Below, in pieces: positions 40,444 to 49,148 of a DNA stretch of 64,000 nt. The DNA is from Scheffersomyces stipitis CBS 6054. Its lineage: Eukaryota; Ascomycota; Pichiomycetes; Serinales; Debaryomycetaceae. How positions within the stretch are numbered: position 1 is the first letter of the stretch; each line of letters begins with the position of its first letter. Both the position numbers and the translations under genes were made by a program. The DNA lies in assembly GCF_000209165.1 (NCBI RefSeq), contig NC_009068.1, positions 744,001 to 808,000 on the forward strand, read 5' to 3'. Below the pieces are notes generated by a model that saw only the letters and a list, made by a program, of their open reading frames with translations, ran no database searches and had not been told where the DNA came from.

Positions 40444-42909
40444 ATGTCTATACAGTTGGAGTCCAAGCGAGAGCCCGCTTCCAGCGGAGGCTCGTCTCCA
40501 TTGTCTCCACTACGACTCACCAGTGGCCTCTATGACACCATCAATACCATCAACACGGTGAATTCAAGCTCAAACCACAATACAGCCCAAAGCAGCAAGT
40601 CAAGCACCCGAGCAGTGCCAAGTGTACATATTGAGCGAGTTCCCAGGTCGCCGCTGCTGAAAAAACTGCCTCACAAGAAACATGGAGGTACAATATTTCT
40701 GGTTAATGGGAAACCTATATTACTCAGGAAACCACTAAAGAATGGTTTTGATCTCGAATTGAGTCTAGCCAGTTTTGGAAAAGAACAGCATTTGGAAATT
40801 CACAACGAAGTAGTCGCTACGGACGAAGACACCAATGTAGACTCAGACTCAAACCACATTGCTAATGCGAATGAAATTAATGGCAATGATATCAATGACG
40901 AGAACAGCGACATAAAAGAGAAAACAAATACGGATGAGACCAATGTTAAGAACAGCGACACCCAGGAGAAAAAAAATAAAGAAGGTATCATAAATGGGGA
41001 AGGCTCCATAACTGAAATCAGTGTCGAAGGAACGGATACCGACGTCAATGACAAGAATGTTGACAATGTCAAAGATGAACTTCTGGTAAATGGCCATGAT
41101 ATTAATGGGATTAATATCCACAATAATAAAGAAAAGCCAACTATGGACTCTAGCAAGAGAGCACGCGAGTTGGCTGATATATTGCTCACGACGAGAAAGC
41201 TGCTTCAGTCCGATTGTAATGTTGTAGATCCACTTAAATACGACCCTACGGGCTACCACGAGGTGTATGCCGAGGATAACACCAAAATCTCACGAAGCAC
41301 GTTTATTCGGGCGGAAAAGGTGAAGTCAATGTTCGGTGTCAAATATCTCTATCTCCAGCGAGTCCATGATTGGAATGTAGACAATGCTGACAGAAACCAA
41401 CATCCTGGTGTGGAAGGAGTATACAACCCACTTCAGATCATCAGAAACAGAAAGATCAGAGCCAAGTACCGCGAGTACGCTAAGCCGTTGACGATAAAAA
41501 CGATACCTCTAGCATGTAATGTGTTCAGTAAACACAATAACGATGCCAAACATCCATGGAGAATGCTCTGGGCTATCGAGTTGTCTGAACAAGTGAGCGA
41601 TGTAAGCTGGAGAATCGACCATTGGCACGAGCTCAAGGGTCCCAAAGGAAAGTTGTGGTTTCCTCCTTCCGCTAGTTCGTCAGAGATTTCCACTCGACAT
41701 TCGAGAAGCAGTCATATGAAAAGAAGACTACATGATAAACTATTTAACGATGATGACGACAAAAAAAATAACAAAAATAACCATAACAATAATGATACCA
41801 TAGATAAGGAGGACGATAGACACAAACAAAAGGAAAGTGATAAGGACCATTCAAGACGTCCTTCTACTGCTACCACCGCAAGCAGTGATAGTGACCATAT
41901 TTTCCGTATATCAAGAGCCAAGTCTCCGCATAAGAAACTTAGATCACGAGTTAAGAAACGGGCTAAGAAATTGTACCACGGTAGTTCCTCTTCCAGCGAT
42001 GAGGAGCCAGACGTAGAACCTGTCTTGTCCAAGAACCTGGATATCTTGAAGCAGCAGATGTTCAAGAAGGTCTCGTTATCTCCGGAGGAAAGTGATAAAC
42101 AGGAAACAGAACAAATAACTGGCATGGTTCTTGGATCTCTGACATCAATTCCCTTGATTAAAATCGACGAATCAAAAGATTTTGATATCAACGAGGTGGA
42201 ATTCACATCTATGGAAAAGAAGCCAGAAGAAGACGCAAAGGAGATAGAAATGGCCGAACCAGACGAGAAAATGAAAGAAAAACAGATAGTTACAGCTGCC
42301 TTGGCCAAGAGAGACGAAGAGTTGTCTGTAATAGTAGATAATTTCAGATATTTTGAACAAGTTGTCAACGTCAAAACCAACTATTTGCTAAAAGTCTACC
42401 CCAATTATACTGGCATGATCGGCAAGAAGATAAACCACATCATATACAAGCAATTACACGACGTATTTCATCTCACCGTCAGCATTAGTGATGATCATTT
42501 GCCTGAATACGAGGCTTTATATCATGGTTTTCGCAATGAGGTGAAGTCCATTGTCCATATGATCAATGACGACTACTCTGTTAAGATCGATAACTTGCTC
42601 AGCAACAGCGATAGATCCATTAGTGAAATCAATGCCTCATTGTCTCTTGAGTTGAGAAAGGTTAACGAGAGATTGGATAAGTTGAACTCGTCGTTGTTCA
42701 GCAATGTTGTTTCTGAGACACTTAGGGACAGCGAGCAAAAGATGAAGATCCGGGATGGAACCAACCACAAGATCATGTACTTTTGCTTGGAGAATTTAAT
42801 TGTCATCTTCTTGCGTTTAATATGGGTTATTGTGAACGTCTACAAGGTGGGCGAGAAGATTTTTACATTTGGCTGGAATCTTATTAGACTTGTATTTAGT
42901 TTGATATGA
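40444..42909 (+). CDS. Uncharacterised 821-residue protein, C-terminal hydrophobic region, possibly Mtc4-like
   Basis: The middle of the protein looks conserved and folded (about 275-420), with FGVKYLYLQRVHDWN, GVEGVYNPLQIIRNRKIRAK and HPWRMLWAIELSEQVSDVSW. Around it are low-complexity regions: Asp/Asn/Glu-rich at about 125-240 and Asp/Asn/Lys/Ser-rich at about 430-540. The C-terminal third is predicted helical and coiled (about 615-770). It ends in two hydrophobic stretches (ENLIVIFLRLIWVIVNVY and FGWNLIRLVFSLI), so it is probably membrane-anchored by its C-terminus. The block around VEGVYNPLQ reminds me of the fungal Mtc4 family, but I cannot verify that. Its stop is only 29 bp from the convergent DAHP-synthase-like gene. 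Confidence 0.6.
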   Translation: MSIQLESKREPASSGGSSPLSPLRLTSGLYDTINTINTVNSSSNHNTAQSSKSSTRAVPSVHIERVPRSPLLKKLPHKKHGGTIFLVNGKPILLRKPLKNGFDLELSLASFGKEQHLEIHNEVVATDEDTNVDSDSNHIANANEINGNDINDENSDIKEKTNTDETNVKNSDTQEKKNKEGIINGEGSITEISVEGTDTDVNDKNVDNVKDELLVNGHDINGINIHNNKEKPTMDSSKRARELADILLTTRKLLQSDCNVVDPLKYDPTGYHEVYAEDNTKISRSTFIRAEKVKSMFGVKYLYLQRVHDWNVDNADRNQHPGVEGVYNPLQIIRNRKIRAKYREYAKPLTIKTIPLACNVFSKHNNDAKHPWRMLWAIELSEQVSDVSWRIDHWHELKGPKGKLWFPPSASSSEISTRHSRSSHMKRRLHDKLFNDDDDKKNNKNNHNNNDTIDKEDDRHKQKESDKDHSRRPSTATTASSDSDHIFRISRAKSPHKKLRSRVKKRAKKLYHGSSSSSDEEPDVEPVLSKNLDILKQQMFKKVSLSPEESDKQETEQITGMVLGSLTSIPLIKIDESKDFDINEVEFTSMEKKPEEDAKEIEMAEPDEKMKEKQIVTAALAKRDEELSVIVDNFRYFEQVVNVKTNYLLKVYPNYTGMIGKKINHIIYKQLHDVFHLTVSISDDHLPEYEALYHGFRNEVKSIVHMINDDYSVKIDNLLSNSDRSISEINASLSLELRKVNERLDKLNSSLFSNVVSETLRDSEQKMKIRDGTNHKIMYFCLENLIVIFLRLIWVIVNVYKVGEKIFTFGWNLIRLVFSLI

Positions 42910-42938
42910 TAGCGGCTTTTAAACTTTACTATTTAGCA

Positions 42939-44588
42939 TTATATTTTAGCTTCAATTCTTCTTTTGCTTAATTTTTCCAATTCGCTGATCAACTTATCAG
43001 CATTAATGACATACTCATAATCTTTTTCTACAGCAGTAGAACTGGTTGCAGGTACTTTCTTGACTGAGTACGTCTTCTGCATTCTTCTTTGAACGAAGTA
43101 CTTGTTGAGTTCCATCATCTTCCTGTGGTCGTCTTCATCTTCGTCGTAATCCGAAGACTGATCAAGATGGACGTCTACCGTTAAATCGACGGGATATTTT
43201 TCTGGGATATAGTGGTCACCGCTATCAATCATTACACCCACGACTTTGTACATGGTATCAGGATCTTGGAGCAAGGTTTGCAAGAGTGACAATTTCTGAG
43301 CGTATTGCTCAGTTGATACTCTTCCCAAATCCAACATGACTCTTGGAGTCTGACGAGTTAGTTTCGAGTAAGAGTAAACTTTATTTATTATAGCTTTCAA
43401 TTCGTCGAAATCAAGTTGCAAATTAAGTTGTAAGATAACAAATGTATCTTCGTTACCTGTTGTACCAACTACTGCAACAGTTCCTACTTTTGTTACAGAT
43501 AAGAACTGGTGTGGCTGGCCCGTCGCATACATTGAATCCAAGGCAGAAACGATTCTGTGGCCATACATCTCCTTGTCAAAAGGCAAGTCAGAGTTCAGGG
43601 AGTTGAATCCAATTGGATATGATACTCCTGAGGCCAATTCACGATGCAACTGCGACTCGATGAAGGTAGATCCGACTATACCAAGACAGAAGAGATCAGA
43701 CAAGTACTGTGGAGTGATAGTATCGGAGGTCTCGCCTACGATAGGACACACTTCAGCAAGTTCACATAGCAAAGCACGACATACAGGTATACCCTGCTCT
43801 ATTTCAAAAGTCATTACTGAGACTGGATCTTTCGATTGGATGGAAGAGTAGTCGTGATTGTACTTAGTGAGATTAGTTCTCAATGACAAAAGAACGTTAT
43901 GCGGAACCTGATTTTCATTCTTTTGGTACAAGTGTTTTATAGACTCGGGCACAGCTTGAGAAGGAGGGTTTACGAACTTTTTACCAATTATTGATCCGAT
44001 CCATTGTGCACAAGCCTTGGCTTGCAAAGGTTCCTTAATATGAGTAGGACCTGTCACCACCAAGAGAGGATTGACAAAATCAGATTTCACATCGGAGATA
44101 TCCTTGCTAAGAATGGCTGAAAGCTTTTCCCGATACTCTACAATTTTGTCCTTCAACGCTTCGTTAGCTGGGAAGAGCATGTTCTGGATAACTTCTGGCT
44201 GAGGCACTGTGATTTGTCCTCTTTCTGTCAAACACAATCCTGATACTGATGATGTTGAACCACGCGAGTTCTGGCTTGGCAATGTAGTTCCGTAGACCCA
44301 GTTAGGTGCCAAGGATGCGGCAGAAGTCGATCTCAGAATCAAAGTAGTTCTGTCTGTATCAGATTTAGCATCTTCCAATATAGGAAGATTCACCAGCTCG
44401 GCATCGCTGCTATGGACTTCTACAGTAGTTTCTTCCGCGGATATCGTGGGTTCAATTTTTGAGTGGAATTTCTCGCCTTTGTGAAGCTTTATATCATCAT
44501 TTTCTAAAGAACCTGTGGAGATCTTATCTATGGAAACTGGTCTAAGACCTGTGTGATGGGTCAGAACAAGCAGACTAGAGCTCATCAT
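42939..44588 (-). CDS. DAHP-synthase-like protein, probably catalytically inactive
   Basis: Residues about 170-505 of this 549-residue protein follow the class I DAHP synthase fold (Aro3/Aro4, first step of aromatic amino acid synthesis), most clearly TITPQYLSDL (290-299) and ESQLHRELASGVSYPIGF (311-328). Nearly every active-site position differs. The metal-binding GPC is GPT (180-182). The KPRTT phosphoenolpyruvate loop is unrecognisable. GART is GSTF (306-309), GFKNG is GFNSL (327-331) and LRGG is LQLN (386-389). The SHGNS metal histidine region is LGRVS (421-425), and IES is IDS (454-456). A 120-residue Ser/Thr-rich N-terminal extension and an acidic insert (480-488) are extra. I infer a pseudoenzyme, perhaps regulatory. 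Confidence 0.78.
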   Translation of the reverse strand: MMSSSLLVLTHHTGLRPVSIDKISTGSLENDDIKLHKGEKFHSKIEPTISAEETTVEVHSSDAELVNLPILEDAKSDTDRTTLILRSTSAASLAPNWVYGTTLPSQNSRGSTSSVSGLCLTERGQITVPQPEVIQNMLFPANEALKDKIVEYREKLSAILSKDISDVKSDFVNPLLVVTGPTHIKEPLQAKACAQWIGSIIGKKFVNPPSQAVPESIKHLYQKNENQVPHNVLLSLRTNLTKYNHDYSSIQSKDPVSVMTFEIEQGIPVCRALLCELAEVCPIVGETSDTITPQYLSDLFCLGIVGSTFIESQLHRELASGVSYPIGFNSLNSDLPFDKEMYGHRIVSALDSMYATGQPHQFLSVTKVGTVAVVGTTGNEDTFVILQLNLQLDFDELKAIINKVYSYSKLTRQTPRVMLDLGRVSTEQYAQKLSLLQTLLQDPDTMYKVVGVMIDSGDHYIPEKYPVDLTVDVHLDQSSDYDEDEDDHRKMMELNKYFVQRRMQKTYSVKKVPATSSTAVEKDYEYVINADKLISELEKLSKRRIEAKI

Positions 44589-44909
44589 GGAGTTAAGAGA
44601 CTTGGACTTGTTAAACTAGTAGTAGTGGCAGAAGGTACTCGCAAGGATATTCAAAATTGCAATGTGCCGCTCAGTTAGTTATCAAGACACAACCAGTAAG
44701 ACCTAATCTATGAAACAGAAAGATGGTGAAAAGTGAGCTGCTCTTTATGGTTTTATAGTGTTGAGTCAGAAAGCAACCTGTGACTCAGGAAAAAATATTG
44801 CAACTCAACGGCCACAAATACAACTTGACATACTGTAAGGGTGCAGTGCGATGGAGTGCACGTGAGACCCGTACCGAGCTCGCTTAAGCCCTCGAGGAAA
44901 TGGATTTGG

Positions 44910-44939
44910 GATAAAGAGAGATAAAGAGAGATGAAGAGG
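44910..44939. repeat. 10-bp tandem repeat GATAAAGAGA
   Basis: Two perfect copies of GATAAAGAGA are followed by a degenerate third, GATGAAGAGG. It lies about 320 bp upstream of the DAHP-synthase-like gene. The GATA cores could act as GATA-factor sites, which is speculative. Confidence 0.8.
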
Positions 44940-45583
44940 ATTGACGGTTTGAAGCTGGGAGTACGATAGAGACAGAATTCACAGATTTTGCAATGCGAGA
45001 GAATACAGTAAATGAAAATTGCGCTTACACAGATAAGGCAAATTTATATTTATGGTTGCGGCTGCGAATTCTAAAAGTTAAATAATCTCAAAATAGGGTT
45101 AGAATTAGATTTGAAAAATAAGCAACAACTAAATTGTGTATTTGATTAAATTAACTCATCTCTTCTCATTGAATCTTAGTGTATAATTCACACTTCTTCA
45201 CTGGAAAAGTCTAATTCCAGAACCGAAAAGTCCTCTAATGCACGTCAAAGCGAGAGAATTCTAAAGCATGTAGTGTCACCAAGACTAGAGCAGAAACCTT
45301 CCGTATGACTTTCAAAACATACCTTAACAGAATGAAGACAGTAGCTGCTTGAATATATTCTTCCTGGGTGAATTGCAACTCAGTCTAGACCAGTTGGCTA
45401 AACGCCTTCGAGGATAGCTGTAGATTGTGGAAAAAGACGAATCTTTCTCTTTTCAGCTAGCCCTCAAACAGCAGTCCATTCGAAAGTTCTCACCATGTAA
45501 AGTTTAACCACAACCGAGATAATTCTTCTTCTTGTATTCGGGTCTGTATTCTTTTTGCAATCAACTATTCAAAGCAGAAAGTG

Positions 45584-45634
45584 CTAAAAATGTCGCAATC
45601 TGTATGCAATGGCTCTTCAGAACTATTGCGACAT
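45584..45634. promoter_or_regulatory. Inverted TGCGACAT motif pair upstream of SRB6
   Basis: CTAAAAATGTCGCA (45584-45597) and TGCGACAT (45627-45634) face each other about 104-154 bp upstream of the SRB6 ATG. The first is the reverse complement of the extended element near RPS2 with one extra A. The binding factor is unknown to me. Confidence 0.5.
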
Positions 45635-45737
45635 TCGATATTCACTTTGTAAATTAAACCTATTTTGATTTTCATAAGTAGATACTCTGTTCCATATCAA
45701 TTCTTCATTCATACCTCAAATTATTCCTATACACACA

Positions 45738-46094
45738 ATGCAGCCGAGGTCCATAGCTCTTCTCCAGAAAATCGATACAAATGTCGAACAGATACTTCAG
45801 AAGTTCCAGGACATCTTTGAAGTAGCCATAAACCAAGAGAAACCCAAGGAGCTCTTGGCTGTAGAGTCGTTGACCATCGAGTCAGATGCCATCACCATTA
45901 TACGATTGTGTCAGGACTTTCTTTCTATCTCAAGAAACTTGAAGGAGACCTGGTGTTTGGGCACTATTAAAGTCACAGCTACAAACGATACTATATGGAA
46001 AAAGGAAGAAATAGACAATGTCTTTGACCAGTTTAATGCCTTGACAGATAAGATAGCCCAGTTTGAAACAAGAGCCAGTCTACCAACGATATAG
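45738..46094 (+). CDS. SRB6: Mediator head subunit Med22 (Srb6)
   Basis: Med22/Srb6 is an essential small subunit of the Mediator head, which bridges activators and RNA polymerase II. The 118-residue product matches S. cerevisiae Srb6 (121) in length and in its helical core, here TIIRLCQDFLSISRNLKETW (53-72), corresponding to the yeast segment with SRxLKExW. The N-terminus LLQKIDTNVEQILQKFQDIF is the first helix. Its 3' end is 160 bp from the convergent neighbour. Confidence 0.85.
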   Translation: MQPRSIALLQKIDTNVEQILQKFQDIFEVAINQEKPKELLAVESLTIESDAITIIRLCQDFLSISRNLKETWCLGTIKVTATNDTIWKKEEIDNVFDQFNALTDKIAQFETRASLPTI

Positions 46095-46254
46095 AAATGA
46101 CAAGAATGAAAAGAAGACATAGAATAGAAGAAACGAAGAATACAAAAGATGACTTAACTATAATGAATATACGAACTTTCAGATTCACATAATTGAATTA
46201 CATTAACGTCTCGTCGTTATAATACATAGGTAGAAACTTCTATAAACAGGTCAT

Positions 46255-47664
46255 TTAACAGGTTGCTGATTGTCTTTCGGGACTGGAAGCTCTAGTACTA
46301 GCTTTGCTGGACTTCGGAGTCACCTTCGGAGTGTTTGAGCCAGTCTTCTCTTCAAATAAATGAACGAATTTTTGCACCTTTCCCACCTTGATAAATTTGA
46401 ATTTCTTATCTTCCCTGATGTAGTTCGGCACCGACTGTGATTTAGCTTTGAAGGCATACTCCAAGCCGTGGTTCTCTTCGTAGTTGACTAGTGAGAATGA
46501 CGGCGACGATGTCATTCGCGACACTTTTTTTGTAGGTGAGTAGTTCGATGCTATAGACAGCTGTCTACTTAGCGACCTGTCGGTGCCTGCGGGCGATGCA
46601 GGCGAAGTGAACTCGGAATCGATAGAACGTGGAAGTTCGAGCTCAATACCTGGGCCAAGCTGTTCAGAATTTCCTGCTATGTGATTATCGTAATCGCATT
46701 CTACTTCTTGCAATTCATCTAAGTTGATATACTCTTCATTGTGTCGCAAATTGTTAATGTTTTCGATAAAGGACTCCTCCTTCTTTTCTTCCCGAATTGT
46801 GCGGAGCCTGTTTGGCCGAGAAGCGAACATTGTCGACGATCCTGGTGTCATTTCATCGTCTTCTTCCGATCGTACTGTATCATTGGAAGGAAGTATGATC
46901 AAATCCTCCAACGAAGAAGTGTACTCGCCATTGGTATAAAGAATGGATTTGTCTGGCAACTCGCCGTCATTTTCATTATCAGTTCCTTCAAGAGTAGTCT
47001 CGCTTACAGAGTAATCTCCCGAGACATACCCCAAGCCTTCGATTATTGTATCGCTCAGAGTCTCGCTTGGGACAAAAACGGGCTGACCCAAGCGATTGCC
47101 AACCTCTAGGATGAATTTATGTTTTATATACGTTTCGATCTGTACCATTAGTTGCGAATCGCACACATTCAAGAGCTGGTGGGTCTCATCATCTACAATG
47201 TCAAGCACTAGCGACTGCGGTAACTCGTCCAAATCGAAGCTGGCTATGAAATGAAGCACATGCAACGTCAAGTCGACGATAAACACTTCGTCCGAACGGA
47301 GTGCCCGTGGATCTACGGGCTTTGTATGTGAAATTGCGAGAAGAGTGTCTATAGCAGTAGCAGTGTTTCTGAGCTTGTTGCGATTCGTCGACTTCGCCAA
47401 ACAGATGTGGTTATTTTTCATGAGTTCTGTTGGCTTTAGGGAGTTGTTTCGTACCAAGAGCGTGTTCAATTCGATGTTGATGTGGAACTCTAGCATCGAG
47501 CCTAGATCTACATCGGTGCTCTCGTTCGCTGTGCTCCTTAGAGCAACATATGAATCAACAGCTGTCGCCACCTTCTCTGCGATATCGGACGAAAACACAC
47601 AGTTGGGTTTGTGGAGGTCATGTACCTCGTGGTGGTAGTGTCGGCGAAGGTTATCGTGGAGCAT
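46255..47664 (-). CDS. Uncharacterised 469-residue protein with conserved-looking basic C-terminal motif
   Basis: I do not recognise the family. The N-terminal half (about 1-210) has the composition of a folded helical domain (SDEVFIVDLTLHVLHFIASF, SQLMVQIETYIKHKFILEVG). Residues about 215-400 are acidic and Ser/Thr/Pro-rich and look disordered, with clusters such as SPASPAGTDRSLSRQLS that resemble kinase sites. Near the C-terminus lies a basic-hydrophobic stretch KKFKFIKVGKVQKFVHLFEE (about 422-441), then a Ser/Thr/Lys tail. That layout suggests a phosphoregulated scaffold or cortical protein, which is an inference only. The ATG is at 47664. Confidence 0.6.
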   Translation of the reverse strand: MLHDNLRRHYHHEVHDLHKPNCVFSSDIAEKVATAVDSYVALRSTANESTDVDLGSMLEFHINIELNTLLVRNNSLKPTELMKNNHICLAKSTNRNKLRNTATAIDTLLAISHTKPVDPRALRSDEVFIVDLTLHVLHFIASFDLDELPQSLVLDIVDDETHQLLNVCDSQLMVQIETYIKHKFILEVGNRLGQPVFVPSETLSDTIIEGLGYVSGDYSVSETTLEGTDNENDGELPDKSILYTNGEYTSSLEDLIILPSNDTVRSEEDDEMTPGSSTMFASRPNRLRTIREEKKEESFIENINNLRHNEEYINLDELQEVECDYDNHIAGNSEQLGPGIELELPRSIDSEFTSPASPAGTDRSLSRQLSIASNYSPTKKVSRMTSSPSFSLVNYEENHGLEYAFKAKSQSVPNYIREDKKFKFIKVGKVQKFVHLFEEKTGSNTPKVTPKSSKASTRASSPERQSATC

Positions 47665-48366
47665 TATGGCTTGTGTGGTAGAGCAGATAGGGAAGCTAAA
47701 TTATATGACTAAAATGAATGTTTATTATGGTACGATTGTCTCTTTATGAAGGTATGGTTAAATGGTTGTGGCAAGATAGATGCAAAGTGTAGTGGGATGA
47801 GAGTGATTTGTTTCTTAGCAAGTAATTGGCGTCTATTAGGCGGATATAGTGGAAATTTGGAACATTATGGAAAAAAGAACAACAATTTAACAATCCCAAT
47901 AATCCCAATAATAACAAACAAAGTAAATAAAGTAAATTGTGACCGAGCCAACCTGCAAAAGAATGCGAGAAACACAGGTTAGATCTCAATTCAGTTGCTC
48001 CACAAGCACACTGTGCAGTCTCACACATTGAGCACTCACCATATAGTGGGAAAACGGGATATACCGAAACGTAACAAATAATGGCATTGGTAAGATCAAA
48101 CTTAGCGTCCACAGTAAGAATACTGCTTAGAAGCTACCGACAGAATTTGGCTCAATTCTGACGGAAATTGTGTGTTTTACATTTGCCTTTTATCCTCTTT
48201 CTTCTTTCCTTCTGAAACCATAATAATGTCTCCACCACCTTGCATGTCGCATTGCTTCTTCGCGACATCACTTGATGCACGACATTACACTACAGAACAC
48301 CTCTAAGATCACAATGAATAGACACTCATTCTTTCGTTTATCACCAAAGTCATCTTCTACAGTACA
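47665..48366. other. Divergent promoter, unknown gene / TRS20
   Basis: This is 700 bp between divergent starts. It contains the TGTCGCA/GCGACA pair at 48244-48268, listed separately. No gene was seen. Confidence 0.5.
48244..48268. promoter_or_regulatory. TGCGACAT-type inverted pair upstream of TRS20
   Basis: ATGTCGCA (48244-48251) and CGCGACAT (48261-48268) form an inverted pair 99-123 bp before the TRS20 ATG. Position and arrangement match the pair upstream of SRB6. Confidence 0.5.
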
Positions 48367-48846
48367 ATGTCGTCGTACTATTTCAGCATAATAGGGACAC
48401 GCGACAACCCGTTATACGAAGTTGAGTTTTCATCGTTCAAAAGCTCGTCTTCGTCTTCCTCGACACCTCCAGGCATATCCCAGTTCACAGACTCAGTTAA
48501 AGAAATACTACCGTTTGTGTCCAACTCGTCTTTGGATCTCATAGAAGATGCTCAATGGTCTACGAGTCAATTCAATCTTGGTAGAATAGACTCGTTCTAC
48601 GGCCTTCTAGTTTACGCATTTATAACACAGGGCAACATTAAGTTCATTCTCTGTTTCGAATCGTCTACTACCAATAATGGAAATGTAACCCAGAAATACG
48701 ACGAAAACTCTATAAAGCAGTTCTTTATCGAGATTAATGATTTATATGTGAAGTGCTTGTTGAATCCATTCTATGCAGTGAACGACGCCATCACATCACC
48801 GGACTTTGATCTCAAAGTCAAACTTCTAGCCAAGAAGTACCTATAG
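48367..48846 (+). CDS. TRS20: TRAPP complex subunit Trs20 (sedlin)
   Basis: Trs20 is the yeast sedlin (TRAPPC2) and links TRAPP core and outer subunits in ER-Golgi transport and autophagy. The 159-residue product starts with the family pattern YYFSIIGTRDNPLYEVEF and contains FYGLLVYAFITQGNIKFILC and the C-terminal helix INDLYVKCLLNPFYAVNDAI. A serine-rich loop (about 25-33) is an insertion compared with human sedlin. Length is near S. cerevisiae Trs20 (175). It converges on AIM9. Confidence 0.92.
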   Translation: MSSYYFSIIGTRDNPLYEVEFSSFKSSSSSSSTPPGISQFTDSVKEILPFVSNSSLDLIEDAQWSTSQFNLGRIDSFYGLLVYAFITQGNIKFILCFESSTTNNGNVTQKYDENSIKQFFIEINDLYVKCLLNPFYAVNDAITSPDFDLKVKLLAKKYL

Positions 48847-49148
48847 ACATACCATAGACTGCTGAAGTCCAGCATGCATTCCTTGTATAATAGAGTCAAT
48901 ATATGACAATTAGTAATGTCGTCGAGATTGTAGAATGGATAGCTGATGAAAGGATAGTTGAAAAACTACAAAAGGACGGTTTCTCTGTACAATAGAAAAC
49001 CATTGTACAATAACAAGGAATCAGTATACAGCAGAATACGAAGTCAATAGAGGATAGATACAAAAGTAATGAAGTAGTACTAATAGGCGAGTAATAAATA
49101 CAGCAATTTATTCAGTTATATACAAATGTTTGATTCCCTTATTCAGAG
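48847..49148. other. Convergent TRS20 / AIM9 spacer
   Basis: AT-rich 3' flanks of two convergent genes. Nothing else was seen. Confidence 0.5.

Larger units (their letters stand above)
44589..45737. other. Divergent promoter, DAHP-synthase-like / SRB6
   Basis: This 1.15 kb spacer has CACGTG at 44859-44864, a 10-bp tandem repeat at 44910-44939, and an inverted pair of TGCGACAT motifs close to SRB6 (45590-45634). No gene was supported. Confidence 0.5.

Noticed and set aside
41712..42380. 222-codon open frame opposite the 821-residue gene
   Set aside because: It is the Ser/Leu-rich mirror of a Lys/Glu/Asp-rich coding region, as expected for an antisense shadow.
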